Source: an uncultured Lachnospiraceae bacterium (GTDB lineage: Bacteria > Bacillota > Clostridia > Lachnospirales > Lachnospiraceae). Taken from it: DNA of 64,000 bases. The notes beneath the pieces are model-generated. The model was not told where the DNA came from. It worked only from the letters and a program-made list of their open reading frames with translations, and did not search any database. The stretch is from the NCBI GenBank assembly GCA_910579685.1, contig CAJTVN010000005.1, positions 70,594 to 134,593 of the forward strand, written 5' to 3'. Position numbers and translations under genes: made by a program. Below, one piece after another: positions 62,013-64,000 of this stretch (position 1 is its first letter; every line of letters begins with the position of its first letter).

Positions 62013-63224
62013 ATGTCTAATGTGCGGGATTACCTGAAAGAAAAGGAAAAAAGACTCGGGAGCATACCGGGCATTAATTATAAAGACAAGATATGGAGTC
62101 ACCGGCTGGCGGTTTTTTACAGGACAGCCCTTGTGCTTATTTTAATTGCGGCGGGGGTTGTTTTTCTGATGTTTCAGTGGAAAAATAAAATATTTACGGA
62201 CAGTGTGATCGTAAATTCCACCCCGGTTACCGTGGTGCAGGGAGCGAGAGTGGAGAAGCTGGGCGGCAATATTCTTTTGTACAGCAAGGACGGTATGAGC
62301 TGTCTGGATTCCAAGGGAGGCGCCCTCTGGAACCAGACCTTTGAAATGCAGAATCCCATGGTTTCTGTAAGCGGTCATGTAGCGGCAGTGGGAGATTATA
62401 ACGGTCGTACAATCTATGTGGTAAACAGCGGAGGGCAGTTGGGGACGGTGAATACGAACCTTCCGATCCGAAAGATCTGTGTATCGGAAAGCGGTGTGGT
62501 GGCAGCGGTACTGGATGATGCGGATGTTACCAGGATCCTTCTCTATAACGGCAATGAGAATACGGAGACCTCCATTGTGGATATAAAAGCGACCATGAAC
62601 AAAAGCGGCTATCCGGTAAGCATCTGTCTGTCTCCCAACGGCAAGCTGATGGCGATTTCCTATCTTTATGTGGACAGCGGCGATATGAAGACCACGGTTG
62701 CATTTTTTAATTTCGGAGAGGTTGGAAGGAATCAAAGCGATAATTATGTCAGCGGCTACGATTATCTGGACACCATTGTTCCCTATGTACAGTTTATGAA
62801 TAATAATACGGCGTTTGGAATTTCTGATGACAGAATCGTTTTTTTTGAGGGAAGCGAGAAGCCTGCCAATATCGCCACTGCATTTCTGGAGGAAGAGGTA
62901 CAGGGCGTATATAATAATGAGAGCTATGTGGGAGTGGTGTTTGTGAACCAGACAGGGGAGAGCGCCTACCGGATGGATGTCTACAGTACATCGGGAAATA
63001 AAGTGCATTCCCTGTTTTTTGACATCGAATATTCAGATATTATTTTGAACAGGGATCAGATCATCATATACAATGATCTGGAATGCCAGATCTGCAATAT
63101 AGGGGGAGTGGATAAGTTTACAGGCGAATTTGAGAAGCCGGTAACGCTTCTTGTTCCCACCTCCTCGGTATACAGATATGTGGCGGTCACGGGAAGTTCC
63201 ATTGATACGATTGAGTTGAAATAA
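62013..63224 (+). CDS. Membrane-anchored beta-propeller-like protein (DUF5711-like)
   Basis: 403 residues: cytoplasmic basic N-terminus, one membrane helix (about 33-53), then an external domain of repeated beta strands (GGNILLYSKDGMSCLDSKGGALW; SGHVAAVGDYNGRTIYVVNSGG; SPNGKLMAISYLYVDSG) with the spacing of a WD/PQQ-like propeller. I place it with DUF5711 from architecture and neighbours. There is no catalytic motif. A role in cell-envelope sensing or assembly is possible. It lies between the anchored hypothetical gene and the cvpA-like gene. Confidence 0.72.
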   Translation: MSNVRDYLKEKEKRLGSIPGINYKDKIWSHRLAVFYRTALVLILIAAGVVFLMFQWKNKIFTDSVIVNSTPVTVVQGARVEKLGGNILLYSKDGMSCLDSKGGALWNQTFEMQNPMVSVSGHVAAVGDYNGRTIYVVNSGGQLGTVNTNLPIRKICVSESGVVAAVLDDADVTRILLYNGNENTETSIVDIKATMNKSGYPVSICLSPNGKLMAISYLYVDSGDMKTTVAFFNFGEVGRNQSDNYVSGYDYLDTIVPYVQFMNNNTAFGISDDRIVFFEGSEKPANIATAFLEEEVQGVYNNESYVGVVFVNQTGESAYRMDVYSTSGNKVHSLFFDIEYSDIILNRDQIIIYNDLECQICNIGGVDKFTGEFEKPVTLLVPTSSVYRYVAVTGSSIDTIELK

Positions 63225-63314
63225 TCCGCAGGCATCAGGGGTCAAAATGCCGGTTTCCCTTGGCAGCATTAATAGTATGAAGTAAAATCAGAAGAAATAC
63301 CAGGAGATAAAAAC

Positions 63315-63701
63315 ATGTATTATGCAGCGCTGATAGTAATTGCTTTGGTATTTATTTGGAGGATAACCGCAGGCTTTAAGAAAGGAATGGTGCAGGAGCT
63401 CATTTCCTTGATCGCAATGGCGGCAGCGGGAATTTGTGTATTACTCATTCTGGGGGCGGTGGGAAGCTACCTGGAGAAGGAAATCGGGCAGGTGATACAG
63501 ACTGTCGTGGTTCTGTTTGCCGTGTGTCTGGTATACCGCCTTGTCAGTATTCTCTTTGTTTCCCTGAAACTGATTTCAAAGCTTCCGATCGTAAAAGGAC
63601 TTGACAAAATCATGGGGGCCGCAGTCGGATTTGTAGAGGCGGGCATTCTCGTTGGAGTGCTGGTGCATCTGATTAAGGGATGGGGAATGCAATTTTTGTG
63701 A
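63315..63701 (+). CDS. CvpA-family membrane protein
   Basis: 128 residues with four predicted membrane helices and the CvpA pattern FIWRITAGFKKGMVQELISLIAM (in parts) and PIVKGLDKIMGAAVGFVEAGIL. In E. coli the family is needed for colicin V production and envelope integrity; its exact activity is not known. AGGAG lies 9 bases before the ATG. Confidence 0.85.
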   Translation: MYYAALIVIALVFIWRITAGFKKGMVQELISLIAMAAAGICVLLILGAVGSYLEKEIGQVIQTVVVLFAVCLVYRLVSILFVSLKLISKLPIVKGLDKIMGAAVGFVEAGILVGVLVHLIKGWGMQFL

Positions 63702-63832
63702 AAAACGGTTAGAATTCAGAGACACATGAGGAAAAACAGACAGCTTCTTGCAAGCAAGCTTGACAAATCTATCGGATGCGCCTCGTGCAGTTGTAAATCG
63801 TAACAAAAATACCAGAAAATTCAAAAAACCAC

Positions 63833-63862
63833 TTGACAGGCGGAAGTGCGGAGTGCTATACT
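63833..63862 (+). promoter_or_regulatory. rRNA-type promoter P1
   Basis: A perfect TTGACA (63833-63838), an 18-base spacer and TATACT (63857-63862). It is followed by a GC-rich, hairpin-forming leader. Confidence 0.75.
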
Positions 63863-63971
63863 AAAAATCCGCCGAGGGGCGGCGGGACGTCCGCCGGGCA
63901 GAAAGCCCGCGGGACGGGGAGACCCGGGGAAGGGGCTCCCGAAAAAAGTTTGAAAAACCCCGAAAAAAGTC

Positions 63972-64000
63972 TTGACAACGGAATGCGCCTGTGGTAAAGT
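63972..64000 (+). promoter_or_regulatory. rRNA-type promoter P2
   Basis: A perfect TTGACA (63972-63977), a 17-base spacer and TAAAGT (63995-64000), ending exactly at the window edge. Two closely spaced strong promoters with a GC-rich spacer are typical of rRNA operons. Confidence 0.7.

Noticed and set aside
1..64000. CRISPR arrays, tRNA genes, insertion sequences and prophage genes
   Set aside because: I saw no spaced direct repeats, no cloverleaf with GTTCRANNC, no transposase or integrase and no phage structural genes; a tool scan could still find a degenerate case.

Overview
The window looks like a chromosomal segment of a spore-forming Clostridia of the Lachnospiraceae type. It has about 50-53% GC in the core genes, an AGGAGG-type ribosome binding site before most genes, frequent ATGA start/stop overlaps, SpoIID, a SpoIIQ-like protein, SpoVG and a Spo0A-like DNA-binding protein. 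It also has a paired GlgC/GlgD and gene orders typical of the group (pth-mfd after spoVG; dnaX-ybaB-recR). This assignment comes from gene content, not from a database search.

Layout. 1-8717: the 3' end of an aconitase-family hydratase, an EF-hand-like secreted or surface protein behind a sigma-D-like promoter, then spoIID, a degenerate spoIIQ, an amidohydrolase, ddl and murF. 8749-19285: a LacI regulator with plsC on the minus strand, diverging from a maltodextrin ABC importer (binding protein plus two permeases), a type I pullulanase and a glycogen-debranching enzyme. The spaces here hold three large, elaborate palindromic elements. 19456-32643: an accessory region. It contains a two-gene operon with a retropepsin-like aspartic protease, a BlaI/BlaR1-type regulatory pair, then a RiPP-like cluster: a SPASM radical SAM enzyme, a 53-residue precursor-like peptide gene, two B12-binding-type radical SAM enzymes, and three ABC exporter proteins with a small membrane-anchored accessory protein. 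Much of it is distinctly AT-rich. 32803-34120: decayed genes (Fic protein, an unknown gene, AAA-ATPase-like protein).

34190-38617: a glycosyltransferase and an unusual fusion of a polytopic membrane protein with an M3-like metallopeptidase. 38714-43510 (minus): murC, then a replication operon dnaD-dnaC-prs preceded by three abutting DnaA-box-like 9-mers. 43846-46238: glgC-glgD. 46293-50901: spoVG, pth, mfd. 51013-57429: Na/Pi cotransporter, HAM1-like pyrophosphatase, a stand-alone Spo0A effector domain, a PseC-like aminotransferase, a glycosyltransferase and phosphofructokinase. 57474-63701: dnaX, ybaB, recR, galM and three membrane or envelope proteins. The last 170 bases carry two tandem strong promoters that look like the front of an rRNA operon lying just outside the window.

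The most notable system is the RiPP-like cluster. The same dyad (AGTACTACA-N5-AGTACAA) lies upstream of the blaI-like gene and upstream of the first radical SAM gene. This suggests that the BlaI/M56 sensor pair switches the peptide cluster on and off. The nearby retropepsin-like protease is a candidate leader peptidase, since none of the ABC proteins carries a C39 peptidase domain; this last point is speculation.
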